Assembly (NCBI GenBank): GCA_951799425.1
Contig: OX637405.1
Location: forward strand, 16,961,089-17,025,088
Length of the DNA stretch: 64,000 nt
Reading direction: 5' to 3'
From: Ilex aquifolium
Lineage: Eukaryota; Streptophyta; Magnoliopsida; Aquifoliales; Aquifoliaceae
Of this stretch, positions 1 to 11,278 are shown one piece after another (position 1 is the first letter of the stretch; each line of letters starts with the position of its first letter). Both the position numbers and the translations under genes were made by a program. The notes below the pieces were generated by a model, which ran no database searches, was not told where the DNA came from, and saw only the letters and a program-made list of their open reading frames with translations.

Positions 1-755
1 ATGCACACACACCCACACTCATGTTGAATGCGCACGAATGCAATGCTACCCGTGCATATTCAAATGTAATTTACAATCATAATTTGTATCATCATATGCT
101 CATCATATCATAAATCATATAATAAACATGTCCATTTTCTACAAACATTCCCAAGCATGTCACATATGATTTCAATCCAAATAACATCCTTTAACCCAAA
201 GCATTTGATTGAACAATTAGTAGACATAACATGTAAACACATAGCATACCCAAATAAGCTATTTCATTAAACCCAAACGTCTTACTATCGGTAGGTAGTG
301 TCTCTCCTACCAGTAGGTTCACATTTTTAAATCCAAACCCAAATCAACCAAGAATTGATTTTTAACATGTTCTCATGCTCATTTTTCATACCCTAGATAC
401 ACTAGGTGTGAGCTAACACATAAGATTTCATCTTTATAGCCCTACCAATTTCATATCACAACCCTAGGCTGGAAATAAATCTAGATTAGAACTCCCAAGA
501 AACCCAAAATCTAGCTTTCCAAGCCTTAGCTCCCATTCTCATTGTTGAAATTTTGGAGAATGGCACGATCTTTAATATAGCCGTGTAGCCTACGTCGCAT
601 AGAGCAACTTTTACTCTTGGCTTGAAGCGATCCAACGGTTGAATGTTCGTAGATCTAAGGAAGAATGAAGAAGAAGACTGAAGAATTTCTCCTTTCTCTC
701 TCTCTCTCTCTCTATTTGCTGAAATGTGTGGAGGAAGGCTTGGAAGACTAAGTCT
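1..755 (-). repeat. LTR fragment of the D/G (Tekay-like) family, cut by the window edge
   Basis: The order of short blocks (a CACACACCCAC stretch, a GTGCATAT block, a TCTAG...CCTAC block, a CT-rich tract, then GCTGAAATG) matches the second half of the LTRs at 756-3220 and 27732-30125, in minus orientation. It stops abruptly at 755, where a new LTR begins with TGTGACACC, so a later element inserted into this older LTR. A (TC)n run lies at about 693-713. No coding potential was seen. Confidence 0.6.
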
Positions 756-3220
756 TGTGACACCCCAAAATTTGGGGGTCCTTTCTCAAACTATTGAATA
801 CCCATCAACCCACGAAAGTATTCCCACGTCGTTACAACCCATTCATCGGGATCATAACCAAAACAAACTTTGGGCAGAGTCTCCTTTGTGCGGGAACCCT
901 ACCCAATCTATAACCTGTGCATACAATAATCATAGGACCATTCCAAGGTCCAAACCCCAATAATTTGGCTTATTAGTACCTGGGCCTTCTGTTTGCAAGG
1001 CACCGATACCTATATACACAAGTATCGGTACTTGAGCTTACTATTTTCTAGGTACCAGTACCTAATATGCCTTGGTACCGGTACGTGATCTCTCTGTCCA
1101 TTGGCGTACCGGTACCTGAAGCCTTTGTACCAGTACCTCAGCCCACTGGAATTCAAGTACTGGTACCTGTAGGTTTAGGTACTGGTACCTAGGCCATCCG
1201 ACAGTGTAGTACCCACACTTAATCACCTAGGTACCGGTACCTGACCTCAGATTTTCTCCAAATATTTCCATTTTCAACTCTTAGCCATCCAATCACTTCC
1301 CATACTCATCCATTCATTCATCTACACAAAATTATAGTCCATAAGAGATCATCACATAACCCTTTATACAATTTTACAAGTCCAATACAAATTACATAAT
1401 AGATTACAAAATGCAATTTAAAAGCAACATCCCGGCTTCTTCATCAACAAGGGCCCATGTGAAGGCCGTCCATGGAGCTTGTCCAGCACTTGAAATATTG
1501 TCCCATGAAGGGTGAGCCATGCTCAATAGGGTATCTCCTAAGGAGGCTACTCTCCAACCCAGATGCATATGAAAAGTGCACATGCAATTCATAACATAAA
1601 TCATCCATTCAAGATTATGCAATTCTCAAATGAATACTACAATGCCATGTCATGTCATGAAATGAAACTCACACATGCAATGAAACCCGAGCCCTTCACC
1701 GACTCCCATAACACACGTTATGTCATGCGTATCCATCAGGACACTCCAAGCCCCCGCCATTGATGTTGCTCATCCAGTGACCATTTTATAAAAATCTTTA
1801 TCTCTTTTTGGGTGGGTAATTTATGGACATCACACCAATGGTCTACCAGCCCACACGGCATTCGAGGACATCGCATCACAGGCTCCAAGTACAACTACAC
1901 ACTTTTTCAGAATTTCACCACAGGGCAAGTGAGTGAACAAAGTAACCGGGCCTCATACCCGCAGGAGGATTTATCCCTTCTTGCTACACCCTACACACAT
2001 TTGTAATGCAACTCGTGCGACTCGGTCGAACCTAGGTCCAACCTTTCCGAGCCCACGTATCAACCCACCAAGGATGGTGTTTGATTAAAAACATGCACAC
2101 ACACCCAGACTCATATCAAAATGCCCACGAATGTGACGCTACATGTGCATATGCAATGTAATATACAATTTCAATTACAATACCATGTTCATCATATCAT
2201 AAGCATAATATGAACATATTCAATCTCAAAAACTTTTCCAATTTCTTAATGTCAATTATATCATAAAGCATATAATTACAATCCACAATCTCCACAAGCA
2301 TGTTATATCATTTTCATTCAAATAACATACTTAATCATTCGAGGCATGTTGTCAAGCACCCACGAGGCACAATATTATGTAAACATATAGCATGCCCAAA
2401 TCAACACATTCTTCATGAAATTACAAGCAAACAATTTCCTTGAAACCCAATCATACAAATTTGGCTCTAACATAATCTTATACCCATTTTTCATACTCTT
2501 CATCTTTAATCATTCTAACCATTTCATATATAACTCTAGGTTGAAAATAAACCTAGTCAGGAAAGGAACCCTACTTCTTGTAGAGTAATACCGCTTAGAG
2601 GAAGCTACAAAAGACCCAAATCAATCTTCCAAGCCTTTATCCCCAAAATTATGTATTCGAGATTGTGACGAACCCGCGATCTTTGGTACGTATGTGTAGC
2701 TCTTGTTGAGTAGAACAACCTTTATTCTAGGCCTGAATCCAACGGCTAGATTGTCGTAGATCAGAGAAGAAAGGTGGGAGAACTCTTCATTTTCTCTCTC
2801 TTCTTCCTCTCTCTCTTTTTTGGAAATGCTGAAGTAAAATGGGGGGAAAATCTGATTTTTCTCCCCTATATATACTTCCAAATGCTTGGCTTTCATTGAG
2901 CCACACATCCCGACTTTTTTGAACCGATTTCATCCCGAATCAATTAAGTCTCGTCCCGTTTTAAGTTCAGTACATTTTTATTGAACTAACTTTAAATTAT
3001 TTTCCAGGTTTCTCAATTAAATCTCGATCACGTTTATTTTAGTCGAGCGACGCCCGATTGCATCGTAAACCGTGAAAAATTTTGATTGTTTCGAAATTCG
3101 ACGAAAATTGACTACATAGTTAGATTTCGCGAGACGAATCCAACAATGAGGTCCGTTTCATCTTCCGAGTTCTAGAAAAATTTGGGTTTTCAACCCGTAC
3201 CACAATAACTAATTACCTAT
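756..3220 (-). mobile_element. 3' LTR of element D (Tekay-like Gypsy)
   Basis: It starts TGTGACACCCC, as the G LTR starts TGTGACGCC, and contains the same block order: GTACCGGTAC array, then a run with GGGTGAGCCA...CAATAGGGTATCTCCTA, then the GTGCATATGCAATGTAATATAC block. A minus-strand TATA-like box (plus-strand CCTATATATA) is at 2865-2874. The family's usual right end (CTCGGGTTTTACA and the polypurine tract) is missing: the sequence passes straight into integrase code at about 3220, so roughly 250 bp across the LTR/pol junction was deleted. The right limit is approximate. Confidence 0.7.
975..1245. repeat. Array of degenerate GTACCGGTAC palindromes in the D LTR
   Basis: About ten copies of a 10-bp palindrome, exact (GTACCGGTAC) or with one or two changes (GTACCAGTAC, GTACTGGTAC), are spaced 20-40 bp apart. 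The same motif occurs in the LTRs of G, F and S. The degeneration fits an older insertion. Function is unknown. Confidence 0.75.
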
Positions 3221-4168
3221 ACCATAGTGCTGCCACACCAGCTTCACCCGCCTCACAGTCTTGTCACACAAAACCTGATCTTGGCAATCCATGACATATA
3301 TCGGCCTCTTTTCGAAGGTCCCATATGTATCAACAACCAGCTCACCCCAATCCACCACATTTGTTGGGTCTGGGGTGTACTTTCGGAGCATAAAGACATG
3401 GAACACCGCATGAACTCCCGATAGATTTGGTTGTAATGCCAACCGATAACCAATTGTACCAACCTTCTTGAGTACCTCGAAGGGTCCGATATACCTCATT
3501 GACAACTTTTCCTTCTTCCCGAACCTGACCACTCCCCTCTTAGGCATGATTTTCAAGAAGATGTGATCTCCAACATCGAACTCCAAAGGTCTTCGCCGCC
3601 TGTCGACATAGCTCTTCTGTCGACTGTAAGGTGTCCCTGATTAAGTCCGGACCCATGGAAAGTTCTTCTCCCACCTCCGTCCAGCATACCGGAGAATGGC
3701 ATGGCCTTCCATACAATGCCTCATAGGGTGCCAATTTTATGCTCGCATGGTAACTATTATTGTAGACGAATTTCACTAAGGGTAAAGTGATCCTCCTAGC
3801 TACCCTTGAGGTCAAGGATGCATACCCAAAACATATCCTCTAAAATATGGATAGTCTTCTTTGAATAATCGTCTGTCTAAGGTGAAAAGTTATACTCATC
3901 GTCAATTGCGTCCCCATAGCTCGCTGAAACCTCTTCTAGAAGTGAGTCGTGAACTTGGGATCCCGATATGATTCTATAGATACGGGTACCCCATGTTACT
4001 TAACTATCTCCCATATATATAATATACATAATTCCTCCAATGTGAAGGTCATCCGCATAGCCAAAAAGTGTGTTGACTTTGTAAGTCAGTCCAATATCAC
4101 CCATACCTTGTCGTGCCCACGTGAAGTCTATGGTAAGTGGGTCATAAAATCCATAGTGACGTGTTCCC
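3221..4168 (-). pseudogene. Integrase C-terminal remnant of element D
   Basis: Reading the minus strand from about 4168 to 3209 gives broken segments matching the integrase half of G's polyprotein: core region, an AYNNSY-like stretch with APYEALYGRPC, then [38 protein letters not shown] and VDWGELVVD. These are the conserved post-core and C-terminal parts of Tekay-type integrase. The frame breaks at about 3560 and again beyond 3815. The copy ends at 4168, where A's 5' LTR starts, so gag, protease, RT and the other LTR are absent. It ends with VWQHYG where G has a stop codon, which shows what G has lost. Dead. Confidence 0.8.
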
Positions 4169-4351
4169 TGATTAGTAGTTAAAATTAGCAACTTACTATG
4201 CCCTTTTTAATACTAATTATGCTTTGATAGAGTTGCAATGGTGACATTTCAGGAGAAAGATTGTGCAAGGGCCTAAAGTCAGGGGATACCAAATTTCCAT
4301 GCAACACCAACATGTTCTGGAAGAAAATTGGAGAAGTTTGAAACAAGGCAT

Positions 4352-4670
4352 GAACGTTCGAACACCAATCCACGTTCGAACATCCTCTTGAATTATTTGG
4401 GGACCAAACTGCTGAAGTGATGATACATGGTGTGTTACAACTAAGAAGAGAGACAAAGAGGTACTTGAGTACCACGTTCGAACGCCAATCCACGTTCGAA
4501 TGTTGGCTTGAATTATTTGAGAACCAAACTGCTGAGTGCAAGGGCAATGGTACATGGCGTGTTGCAGTTACTCTTACAGAAGAACAAATGCCACTTGAGT
4601 GAGAAGTTTAAACTCCATCCAGCGTTCAAACGCTCATCAAGTAAGACAGGAGACAATGTTCGAACGTTGT
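4352..4670. repeat. 120-bp tandem duplication with GTTCGAAC palindromes
   Basis: A unit beginning with two ACGTTCGAAC palindromes, followed by TTGAATTATTTG, GACCAAACTGCTGA and ACATGG blocks, is repeated with a period of about 120 bp (4371 to 4491). A third, degenerate start follows near 4592-4630 and another GTTCGAAC at about 4660. The second copy has diverged (GGGGACC against GAGAACC), so the duplication is not recent. Confidence 0.75.
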
Positions 4671-4781
4671 CCCCAAACAGCCTACAGAGTGGTTGATTTT
4701 CTATCTGGACCTTGGGGTACTCACTTGGACTTTGAAGACCTTGTACTATTCCTTCACACTCCCTTGCCCCCTCCTCATTGC

Positions 4782-4790
4782 CTATAAATA
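4782..4790 (+). promoter_or_regulatory. TATA-like box in A's 5' LTR
   Basis: CTATAAATA about 610 bp into the LTR, the expected place for the U3 promoter. The downstream GTGGAAG...GAGCTAG region would begin R. Assigned from sequence only. Confidence 0.5.
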
Positions 4791-5904
4791 CTCCCATTGT
4801 GGAAGTTTCAAAGAGGCACTTAGAGCTAGAGCTATTTATACAATTAGTCTTAGACTTAGGCTTACATTTACTTGCATAGAGGAAGATAGATCATCTTTTG
4901 GTTGAGGTGGAAACCCTCCAAAAGTGACTAGCTTTCTTCTACTTTGCTTATTAGTTTCATTTGCTTCCATTGTTTGAGCTTCCTTCTTCCTTTAGAGGAG
5001 TGAAACTCTTTCACTTTTCTAAAGCTTTACCAAAGCCGTGAATTCACTCATTCTTCGTCAAAAGATCGACTCCTTGTGTACTGTATTTTACCTTGTAACT
5101 CCTCTACTTGGAGGGATGAGAATCACTCACTTTTCTATCTTTACCAAAGCCATGAATAGTGAGTAGTTTCTCATTTACTCTTTAGTAAGAGGTGATAGAC
5201 ATGTATAAATCGTTCGAAAGTTATATTTGTGCATTTCGTTTATGCTTAATGCTTTATATTTCACTTGTTTATTGAATGATTGAATGCATCTAGCAAAGCT
5301 AAGGTACTTTGTACAACCGTGAGTCCTTTCTATGACATAGATGACTCTTGGCATAGAAAGACTCATTGGTTCTAAGCAAGTACCCCAGCTAGATCTTCAT
5401 GACTACATTTCAATCTTCATAATTATTGTGCTTCACTTAAGAATGGAATACTAACGCAATGTTTGGATGCCTTGTAGAAACACTTGCTTGTTTGTAGATG
5501 GGTTGAGTTTCGGCACAGACAATTCTTGTAAACCTCTACAAAGACATAAGAACCACGCTCTTAATTTTCACAATGCATCTTTATCTTCCGATTAACTTCA
5601 TGTTTACACAGGGGTGAATTTAGTTCCCAAGCACAAGTATAACAATCGAGCTAAAGGGTGAATTTTACATTTGAGATTATGTCTAGAAAATTCTCTTGGA
5701 AAGGATTTTATATTTTGTCCAAGAAAATCCCTAAACACCGCAACTTTAAATCTCAAGGGTTCCAGTCACTTTGGTCTCTGTCACTACTTACTTTGAAACA
5801 CCAACATTAGTTCCCTGTGGATTCGACTCTGGACTTAACCAGATTATTACTACAACTTGACCGCCTACACTTGGGTGTACACATTTCAGATCAAGTTAAG
5901 TTTT

Positions 5905-5922
5905 TGGCGCCGTTGCCGGGGA
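5905..5922 (+). promoter_or_regulatory. Primer-binding site, tRNA-Asp type (A)
   Basis: TGGCGCCGTTGCCGGGGA is the perfect 18-nt complement of the 3' end of plant tRNA-Asp including CCA. This primer is usual for Athila-type elements. It fixes the element as plus strand and the LTR as its 5' LTR. Confidence 0.9.
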
Positions 5923-5992
5923 ACCAAAAAAAGGTGTTTTACGGTAAAAGGTAAAAAATACCTTCATTTGTGTATATATTTTTTGATTTACT

Positions 5993-7558
5993 ATGTATAT
6001 ATTTTATTTTATGTCTGAGGACGATCCTCACTTTCAAAATTTGCTGGCAGAATCTGTTGGGTTTGTCAATCAATTTGAACCATCTTCACCCCAATTTGTA
6101 GCAGACCCTTTCGACAATAACATGGCAAATAATGAGAGACAAGGGGAAGTTCCTGAGAGAGAGAGGGAGAAGTACCTAACATTGGAACTCTGTGGGATTA
6201 CTTACATCCCACAAGAAACAGTGTCCCCTCTTATTTTGTGGTCCCTGCAAATGCATCCCTCTTTACTGTAAGGCAGGGACAGTGCCACTACTATCCCAAT
6301 TTCATGGACTCCAAGCAGAAAACTCATATCTGCATATAAAATATTTTGAGGAGGTATGTGGAACATTCCAAGACAACTCTGAACTGGCCAAGTTGAAACT
6401 TTTTCCTTTCTCTTTAAAGGACAAAGCTAAACAGTGGCTAAACTCTTAGAAAGCCCATTCAATACCAACTTGGCATGCATTACATAATGAGTTTTTCAGA
6501 AATTTTTTCCCCTACACCGTACCAATGCACTCAAAAGGAAAATCATGAATTTTTTGGTCAAAGAGGGGAAAACATTTTACCAAATTTGGGAGAGATTCAA
6601 GGATCTTCTCCAATCCTACCCACACCATGCTTTTGAAAATTGGACTTTGGTAGGATTTTTCTATGACTCCTTGCCTACTAGACTACGTCAGTTTGTTGAA
6701 ATGATGGCTCAAGAGAGTTCATGGGAAAGAGTCTAGAGGAGGCATTCAATTTTTTCTGACACCATATCTGATAGTTCTCAGATGTGGGACTCAACCTCTC
6801 CAACCACTGTTGAAACCATACCATCTACTTCCCAATGGGGTAAGTATGTCTTGAAAGAAGATGATGACCTAAGAGCGAAAATGTCCGCACTGTCTCGAAA
6901 GCTTGAAGCTCTAGAGATAAAAAAAGGTACATCAAGTTGATGTTGGCCCACCACAGAACAAGTGTGTGGGATTTGTGTCTTGTAGGGTAGTGTCCTACCA
7001 TTTCGGCATTCAAATAAGTCTTGTTGGAACAAACGAATGCAATTTTTAACTTCAACAAGCCTTATTCCAACCCGTATTCTGAAACATATAGTCCAGGGTG
7101 GCAGAATCACCCGAACTTCGGTTGGAGGAACACACAACCAATTCCCATGAATCCACAACAAAATTCTCAACCACCACCTCAAGGACCTCCTGCATATCAG
7201 CCATACCAACCACCACACAAGAGAAGTATTGAGGATACACTGAATCAGTTCATGCATACCCAAATGAACTACAACACTCACTCCACGCAGGCTTTCAATG
7301 ATTTCAAAGCCCAGAACACCCACTCTTTCAAGGATATCAAAAGCCACATCCAAAAATTGACCCAATCAATGACCACATATGGGAAGGGCAAGTTTCTTGC
7401 CCAACCAAAACAACGACAAGGCCAAATTCATATGGGAAATCCTTCAATCATGGAAACCCCACAAGACCAAGCTCAAGGTATCACTACACTGAGAAGTGGT
7501 AGGGTGATTGAGAAAAACCATCAGGGACATGTTAATTCCAAAGACAAGACCTGAGTCA
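5993..7558 (+). pseudogene. Degenerate Gag of element A
   Basis: Broken pieces of an Athila-type capsid precursor. The start is the ATG at 5993, or more likely 6011 (MSEDDPHF). Recognisable blocks are FHGLQAENSYLHIKYFEEV, CGTFQ, LKLFPFSLKDKAKQWLNS (core of the plant retrotransposon gag domain), then FYQIWERFKDLLQSYPHH and FFYDSLPTRLRQFVE in another frame. After a damaged zinc-knuckle region, 7021-7554 is open and carries YSPGWQNHPNFGWRN, a proline/glutamine-rich linker and GITTLRSGRVIE. At least three frame changes and several stops prevent a full Gag. Confidence 0.8.
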
Positions 7559-8530
7559 ATCCCAGTTACTGAACCAGTTGAGCCTGAACCTGTGATTGAT
7601 AAAGAGCCAGAACCATCAAAGGAAAAAGATTCTTCTTGTTCTATTCCTGCTCCTTTTCCCCAAAGACTCAAAACAATACAAAAGTTGAATAACCAGCCAG
7701 AAATTTACGAGCTTTTTAAGCAAGTGAAAATCAATATTCCACTTCTGGATGCAATCAAGCAGGTTCCCTCTTATGCCAAGTTTCTAAAAGATTTGTGCAC
7801 AATCAAGAGAAGCCAAAATGTGGAGAAAAGAGCCTTCTTGATGGAACAAGCCAATGCCCTACTTCAACACAAAACCCCTCCAAAATACAAGGACCCAGGG
7901 TGTCGAACCGTGTCATGTGTCATTGAAAACTTCAGAATAGAACAAGCTCTGCTGGATCTTGGAGCCAGTGTGAATTTGCTCCCTTTCTCTGTATATCAAC
8001 AATTGGGTCTGGGTGAACTCAAACCCACTTATATTACACTCCAGTTGGCAAATAGGTCTGTCAAAGTCCCGAGAGGCATTGTTGAGGATGCCCTTGTTAA
8101 GGTAGACAACTTCATATTTCTTATTGATTTCATTGTTTTGGACACTCAGCGAGCAATGCATTCAGAGAACCAAATTCCTGTCATTCTTGGTCGACCCTTT
8201 CAAGCAACCTCCAATGCATTGATCAATTGCAGGAATGGAGTAATGAAATTAAATTTTGGGAATATGACTCTTGAGCTTAATATTTTTAATATTGCCAAGC
8301 ACCCAGGAGAGGACAGGGAAGTGAGAGAAGTAAATTCCATTGAGTCTTTGGTCCATGAACATTTGAATGATACATTTTGTGAAACCTCTGTTGAATCCTG
8401 TCTATTGGAACCCATCACATCTGAGTTAACAGATGATGATCAAAATCCACAAAGTTGCCCTGCTCATGATGTTGAGACATGGGCACCCAAATTTGAAGAA
8501 CTTTCATCAAGTGGTACAAAGTCACTTTAA
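7508..8530 (+). pseudogene. Gag-protease junction and aspartic protease of A
   Basis: An uninterrupted stretch of 340 codons. The N-terminal third is acidic linker, followed by APFPQRL and IYELFKQVKINIPLLDAI, typical of the Athila gag-protease boundary. The protease core carries QALLDLGASVNLLPFSVY, where DLGA replaces the usual DSG/DTG catalytic triplet (usual in this lineage), a flap-like LADRS/LANRS segment, and a second half ending VILGRPF. It overlaps the upstream gag frame by about 50 bp in a different phase. The open length suggests decay elsewhere in A came partly from indels. It could still fold, but there is no intact polyprotein around it. Confidence 0.8.
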
Positions 8531-8619
8531 TCAAGTGTCAAGCCACCAAAGCCTGAGCTAAAACCTCTCCCATCTGACCTAAAATATGCATTCTTAGGGG
8601 AGGAAAATCATACCCAGTG

Positions 8620-9520
8620 GTAATTTCATCTAAGCTTGCAGAGTTGCAAGAGTCTAAGTTGATTGAAGTCCTTAGACGCCATAAAAGCACCATTGGGTGG
8701 ACCATTGCTGATTTGAAAGGTATAAGCCCATTAATCTGTAATCATGCTATATACCTTGAGGAGGATTTAAAACCCTCTCATCAAATGTAGCAACGGTTAA
8801 ACCCTCACATGAAGGAGGTTTTAAGGACTGAGGTGCTCAAACTATTGGATGCTGAAATAATCTTGCCGATCTCTGACAGTAAATGGGTTACCCCAACCCA
8901 AGTTGTGCCTAGGAAGTCTGGGGTCATAGTGGTAAGAAATGATGCTAATGAACTGGTACCAACTCGAGTCGTCACAGGATGGCGAATGTGCATAGACTAT
9001 CGAAAACTCAATTTGGTAACTAGGAAAGACCATTTTCATCTTCCATTTCTTTATCAAGCCTTAGAAAGAATTGCAGGTCATGCATTCTACTGTCTCTTAG
9101 ATGGGTATTCTGGGTATAATCAAATTGAGATAGCACTAGATGACTAGGAGAAAACAACATTCACATGCCCCTTTGGAACCTTTGCATTAAAAAAAAATAT
9201 CGTTTGGACTTTGTAACGCTTCTACAACATTCCAAAGGTACATGTTGAGTTTGTTTAGTGACATGGTTGAAAATTTTTTGGAAATGTTCATGGATGATTT
9301 TTCTGTACATGGTGATTCATTTGACTTGTGTCTGACAAATCTGGAGAAAGTGTTGATAAGATGTAAGGAAGTCAATCTAGTGCTCAATTGGGAGAAATGT
9401 CATTTCATGGTAACACAAGGCATTGTCCTAGGTGACATCGTGTCGTCTGAAGACATGAAAGCTGACAAGGCAAAAATAGATATGATTGGATGTATCTTTT
9501 GTGTGGAGTGAAGCATCCTA
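8620..9520 (+). pseudogene. Reverse transcriptase remnant of A
   Basis: Seen in order: an upstream IGWTIADLKGI-like block, LLDAEIILPISDSKWVTPTQVVPRKSG, TGWRMCIDYRKLN, LLDGYSGYNQIEIALDD, a stop, TTFTCPFGTFA, another stop and frame change, then FMDDFSVHGDSFDLCL with the catalytic Asp pair (F-M-D-D) and CHFMVTQGIVLGDIVSS. The segment between DKAKIDMI and the RNase H domain, normally the RT connection with its FLGHAGFYRRFI block, is missing, an internal deletion near 9490. Several stops. Non-functional. Confidence 0.85.
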
Positions 9521-9524
9521 GAAA

Positions 9525-10010
9525 GCTTTTGATAAGCTTAAAGGTATGTTAATTTCTGCCCCAATAATGCAACCTCCTAACTAGACTCTATCGTTTGAAT
9601 TAATGTGTGATGCAAGTGATTATGCTGTAGGAGTTGTGTTGGGACAAAGAAAGGTTAAGAAACCATATGTGATTTACTATGCAAACAAAACTTTGAATGA
9701 TGCTCAAATGAATTATTCTACAACTGAAAAAGAATTACTTGTTGTAGTTTTTGCTCTGGAGAAATTTCGTTCTTATCTTGTTGGTCCTTCTATTATTGTG
9801 TTCACTAACCGTGCATCATTAAAATTGTTGCTCACAAAGAAGGATGCTAAGCCAAGGCTCTTAAGATGGATACTCTTACTCCAAGAGTTTGATCTAATCA
9901 TTAAGGACAGGAAGGGTGTTGAGAATGTGGTGGCAGATCATCTATCCAGGTTAACGTATGAATTTCATGAGGATGGACTGCCAATCAATGAAAATTTCCC
10001 TGATGAATAA
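9525..10010 (+). pseudogene. RNase H domain of A
   Basis: CDASDYAVGVVLGQR (first catalytic Asp), VIYYANKTLNDAQMNYSTTEKELLVVVFALEKFRSYLVG (second acidic residue), FTNRASLK where FTDH with the catalytic Asp is usual, then DRKGVENVVADHLSRL. The open stretch 9603-10010 covers nearly the whole domain. D to N in FTNR would remove an active-site residue. One stop lies upstream near 9584. Confidence 0.85.
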
Positions 10011-10022
10011 CTGTTCACAGTC

Positions 10023-11278
10023 ATGGAAACACCATGGTACGCTGATATTGCTAACTTCCTTACTACTGGTACGTTTCCTCCTTCCTTTACATTGATGGAT
10101 AAAAAGAAATTTCTGAGGGAGGTTCATAATTTCTTTTGGGAGGATCCATACGTGTTTAAGTACTGTAAGGATCAAATCATAAGGCATTGCATCCCCGATC
10201 ATGAGAACAGACATGTAATATAATTTTGTCATTCTGAAGCATGTGGTGGCCATTTTTTATCTAAAAAAACTGCTGTGAAAATCTTGTAGTGTGGATTTTA
10301 TTGGTCCACACTTTTTAAAGATGTCCATGTCTTTTGTCTAGCATGTGATAGATGCTAAAGGTTGGGAAACATTTCTAAAAGAAACATGATGCCCTTGAAC
10401 TCCATCCTGGTAATCGATTTTATGGGACCATTTCTCTCTTCCTTTGGCTATCTATATATTTTAGTGGTTGATGATTATGTGTCTAAATGGGTTGAAGCAA
10501 TTCCATGCCGAAATAATGATCACCGAACAGTGATCAAGTTTTTAAAAGAAAACATTTTGTCCAGATTTGGAATTCCTAAATCCATTATAAGTGAAGGGGG
10601 TGCTCATTTTGCAATCGTCCTTTTTGAAATTTGATGAAAAAGTACTTGATTTCTCATAAACTTGCAACTCCTTATCATCCACAGACCAGTGGACAGGCTG
10701 AATTAGCTAATCGAGATATCAAACTGATTTTAGAAAAAACAGTAAACCCAGACCACAAAGATTGGTCGTTACGACTAACTGATGCACTTTAGGCATATCT
10801 CACTACTTTTAAAACAATTTTAGGCATGTCTTCTAATCGATTAGTCTTTGGCAAGCCTTGTCACCTACCTGTGGAGTTGGAACACAGAGCATACTAGGCC
10901 ATTAAAATGATGAACTTTGACCTAGACAAGACTAGACTCTCAAGGAAACTTCAAATTAATGAGGTAGAGTAATTGAGAAATGAGACATATGACAACGCAA
11001 AAATTGCAAAGGAAAGGATTAAGGTTTTTCATGATAAAAACATATTGAGAAAAACCTTTACCCCTTCACAGAAAATCCTCTTATTCAATTCAAGGCTCTG
11101 CCTATTTTCTGGTAAGTTGAGATCAAGGTGGACTGGGCCTTACATTGTCAAACAAGTGTTTGGACACGGAGTAGTGGAAGTGAAAAATCCATCAAATTGT
11201 AATATTTTTACTGTCAATGGTCAGCGCTTAAAACCATTTTTGGAAGATTTTGTTAAGATGTGGAAACCATTTTTTTAA
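10023..11278 (+). pseudogene. Integrase of A
   Basis: The N-terminal zinc-binding part is visible as FCHSEACGGHF and, after stops, CLACDRC. The core shows DFMGPF (first catalytic Asp), FGIPKSIISEGGAHF (the second Asp of the usual SDGG is Glu here), and [13 protein letters not shown] (catalytic Glu). The C-terminal part includes LLFNSRLCLFSGKLRSRWTGPYIV and VNGQRLKPFLED, open from 10973 to 11278. Stops occur at about 10221, 10288, 10351, 10633, 10791, 10896 and 10970. This is the normal end of pol in Athila-like elements. Confidence 0.85.

Larger units (their letters stand above)
4169..5888 (+). mobile_element. Probable 5' LTR of element A
   Basis: Starts TGATTAGTAG exactly where D's integrase stops, and lies directly upstream of the tRNA-Asp PBS. 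It has a TATA-like box at 4782-4790 and, towards its end, a TCCCTGTGGATTCGACTC block of the kind found near the 3' end of many Athila-type LTRs. The right end is set at TTTCA (5888) by the TG...CA rule; about 16 bases separate it from the PBS, so the true end could be a few bases further right. Confidence 0.55.

Noticed and set aside
4352-4670. Regularly spaced palindromes looking like a CRISPR array
   Set aside because: The DNA is plant nuclear retrotransposon sequence, the repeats are degenerate, the spacers are LTR sequence repeated in tandem, and no cas gene exists.
5905-5922. Possible tRNA-Asp gene
   Set aside because: Only the 18-nt complement of the tRNA 3' end is present, which is a primer-binding site. 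No cloverleaf can be formed from the flanks. The same applies to the initiator-Met sites.
6778-7365. Minus-strand frame of 195 codons over A's gag
   Set aside because: It lies opposite real gag code, has no recognisable domain, and is not kept in B or I.
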